Shown in pieces: positions 55,147 through 56,538 of a stretch of DNA of 56,538 nucleotides. Both the position numbers and the translations under genes were made by a program. The first letter of the stretch is position 1. Each line of letters opens with the position of its first letter. Location of the stretch: NCBI GenBank assembly GCA_018002295.1, contig JAGNGI010000008.1, positions 1 to 56,538 of the forward strand, read 5' to 3'. The notes under the pieces were generated by a model. That model was not told the origin of the DNA. It saw nothing but the letters and a program-made list of their open reading frames with translations, and made no database searches. This stretch comes from Fidelibacterota bacterium. GTDB taxonomy: Bacteria; Fidelibacterota; UBA2242.

Positions 55147-55764
55147 CTATCTCCTAATAGTTAGAATACTGTTTTTTGAACCAGGTACGGCGCCTTTGAT
55201 ATAAAGCAAGTTGCTTTCGGGGTCAATTTTAACAACCGTTAGATTATTGACCGTGCAACGCTTGCCGCCCAAACGTCCAGCCATACGCACTCCTTTGATA
55301 ACATGCGATGGATAGGCGGAAGCGCCTATGGAACCGGGAGCACGTAAACGATCACTCTGTCCGTGGGTTTTTGGGCCACCGCCAAAATTGTGGCGCTTGA
55401 CAACACCTTGAAAACCTTTACCCTTGGAAATGCCGGTAATTTTAACCTTATCTCCAGGATTGAAGAGCGCAACAGTTACTGTTTCACCTACCTGACAAAA
55501 TTTAGGATCGTAATCACGAATTTCTACCAGATACTTCAGGGGAGTAATATTATTCTTCTTGAAAACGCCCAGATTAGGCTTAGCCATTAGACGTTCTTTG
55601 GCTTCCATAAATCCCAGTTGAACCGAGGCATAACCGTCTTTTTCATTCGTTTTCACCTGAACCACTTTGCAAGGCCCAGCCGCAATAACTGTCACCGGGA
55701 TCAATTCACCATTCTCTTTGAATATCTGGCTCATGCCAATTTTTTTTCCAATTATTCCGATCAT
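55147..55764 (-). CDS. rplC: Ribosomal protein L3
   Basis: It has MIGIIGKKIGMSQIF and GFQGVVKRHNFGGGPKTHGQSDRLRAPGSIG, the loop that reaches the peptidyl transferase centre and holds the Gln methylated in E. coli. Length 205. Confidence 0.98.
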   Translation of the reverse strand: MIGIIGKKIGMSQIFKENGELIPVTVIAAGPCKVVQVKTNEKDGYASVQLGFMEAKERLMAKPNLGVFKKNNITPLKYLVEIRDYDPKFCQVGETVTVALFNPGDKVKITGISKGKGFQGVVKRHNFGGGPKTHGQSDRLRAPGSIGASAYPSHVIKGVRMAGRLGGKRCTVNNLTVVKIDPESNLLYIKGAVPGSKNSILTIRR

Positions 55765-55775
55765 AATGTATCCAT

Positions 55776-56084
55776 TTATACCTTAATTTCGATGTCCACA
55801 CCAGCTGGTAAATCCAGTTTCATCAGAGCATCAACAGTTTTGGAAGTGGAATTCAGAATATCAATCAGACGCTTATGAATCTTGGTCTGAAATTGTTCTC
55901 TGGATTTTTTATCCACATGTGGAGAACGTAAAACCGTATATACCGTGCGTTGGGTTGGTAATGGGATCGGTCCCGAGACCATCGCTCCGGTGGATTTAGC
56001 TGTTGCTACAATCTTTCTTGTACTTTTGTCAAGTAAATTATGATCGTAGGCTTTTAGACTGATTCTGATTCTTTGCCCAGGCAC
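55776..56084 (-). CDS. rpsJ: Ribosomal protein S10
   Basis: It opens [34 protein letters not shown] and contains [30 protein letters not shown]10 (NusE) also takes part in transcription antitermination. Length 102. It lies 11 bases after tuf. Confidence 0.98.
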   Translation of the reverse strand: MPGQRIRISLKAYDHNLLDKSTRKIVATAKSTGAMVSGPIPLPTQRTVYTVLRSPHVDKKSREQFQTKIHKRLIDILNSTSKTVDALMKLDLPAGVDIEIKV

Positions 56085-56095
56085 AGTTCTACTCC

Positions 56096-56538
56096 TTATT
56101 CAATGATTTCAGTAACGACGCCAGCACCAACTGTCCGTCCACCTTCACGGATCGCAAACCGCAACTCCTTCTCCATCGCGATCTCACTAATCAACTCAAC
56201 GCTCATCACAACATTGTCGCCCGGCATTACCATATCTACGCCTTCCGGCAAGGTCACTACTCCCGTCACATCCGTCGTCCGAAAATAAAATTGCGGCCGA
56301 TATCCATTGAAAAACGGGGTGTGACGTCCACCCTCTTCCTTCTTCAATACATATACCTGACCCTTGAACTTCCGGTGCGGCGTTATACTCTTCGGCGCCG
56401 CTATCACCATCCCCCGCTGTAACCAATCCTTCTCTATCCCGCGCAACAGTAAACCTACATTATCTCCAGCCTCTCCCTCATCCAATATCTTCCGAAACAT
56501 CTCTACTCCCGTTACCACCGTCTTACGTGTCGGACCTA
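56096..56538 (-). CDS. tuf: Elongation factor Tu (C-terminal part, cut by window edge)
   Basis: The frame is open through the right edge, reading [33 protein letters not shown], then [24 protein letters not shown] and [20 protein letters not shown] at the end: domains II and III of EF-Tu. The GTPase domain lies outside the window. Its position directly before rpsJ matches the str-S10 junction. Confidence 0.97.
   Translation of the reverse strand, partial: GPTRKTVVTGVEMFRKILDEGEAGDNVGLLLRGIEKDWLQRGMVIAAPKSITPHRKFKGQVYVLKKEEGGRHTPFFNGYRPQFYFRTTDVTGVVTLPEGVDMVMPGDNVVMSVELISEIAMEKELRFAIREGGRTVGAGVVTEIIE

Overview
The window reads as one stretch of a bacterial chromosome of moderate GC, packed with housekeeping genes. 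Several features point to the FCB superphylum (Bacteroidetes/Chlorobi and related uncultivated phyla): a secreted metalloprotease with a type IX secretion-like C-terminal sorting domain, a YbeY whose third metal ligand is Asp, a secY-map-infA order without adk, and paired M16 proteases. The phylum is an inference. A B12-dependent ribonucleotide reductase, two radical-SAM enzymes and a selenium-activating fusion suit an anaerobic or microaerophilic life.

Layout. 1-6.4 kb: the end of a PHP-type hydrolase, then a translationally coupled glycan cassette (WbqC-like, PIG-L deacetylase, DegT aminotransferase, MraY/WecA-like transferase), an ExeA-like ATPase and an HD-GYP protein. 6.4-13.7 kb: panD (minus strand), a PAP2 phosphatase, glmS, an M16 protease pair and nadC. 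13.7-19 kb: a cysteine desulfurase-SelD fusion, an unrecognised protein, a thiamine pyrophosphokinase and a coupled Na+/solute symporter. 19-27 kb: tRNA-Val, a coiled-coil zinc-ribbon protein whose stop codon overlaps rnpB, recJ, fabH, a PgpH-type HD protein, ybeY, mazG and a probable 6S RNA with a clear sigma70-type promoter. 27-32 kb, minus strand: yigZ, the T9SS-type metalloprotease, der, a PDZ/radical-SAM DUF512 protein and tRNA-Gly. 32-35 kb: nrdJ behind two NrdR-like boxes set 31 bp apart.

35-41.5 kb, minus strand, is the least ordinary part. It holds a lone Card1/Can2-like (DUF1887) protein whose nuclease motif looks degenerate. Next to it is a tight four-gene operon of two D-Ala-D-Ala-ligase-like ATP-grasp enzymes, a GNAT acetyltransferase and a lysine 2,3-aminomutase that keeps the lysine-recognising aspartates. 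A secreted GH10-like protein follows. I read the four-gene operon as a candidate undescribed beta-lysine ligation or acetylation pathway.

41.5-56.5 kb, minus strand, is one continuous S10-spc-alpha ribosomal superoperon from tuf (cut by the window edge) to rplQ. The GH10-like gene sits just behind it and is closed by an intrinsic terminator. Function calls come from motif recognition alone; no database search was run.
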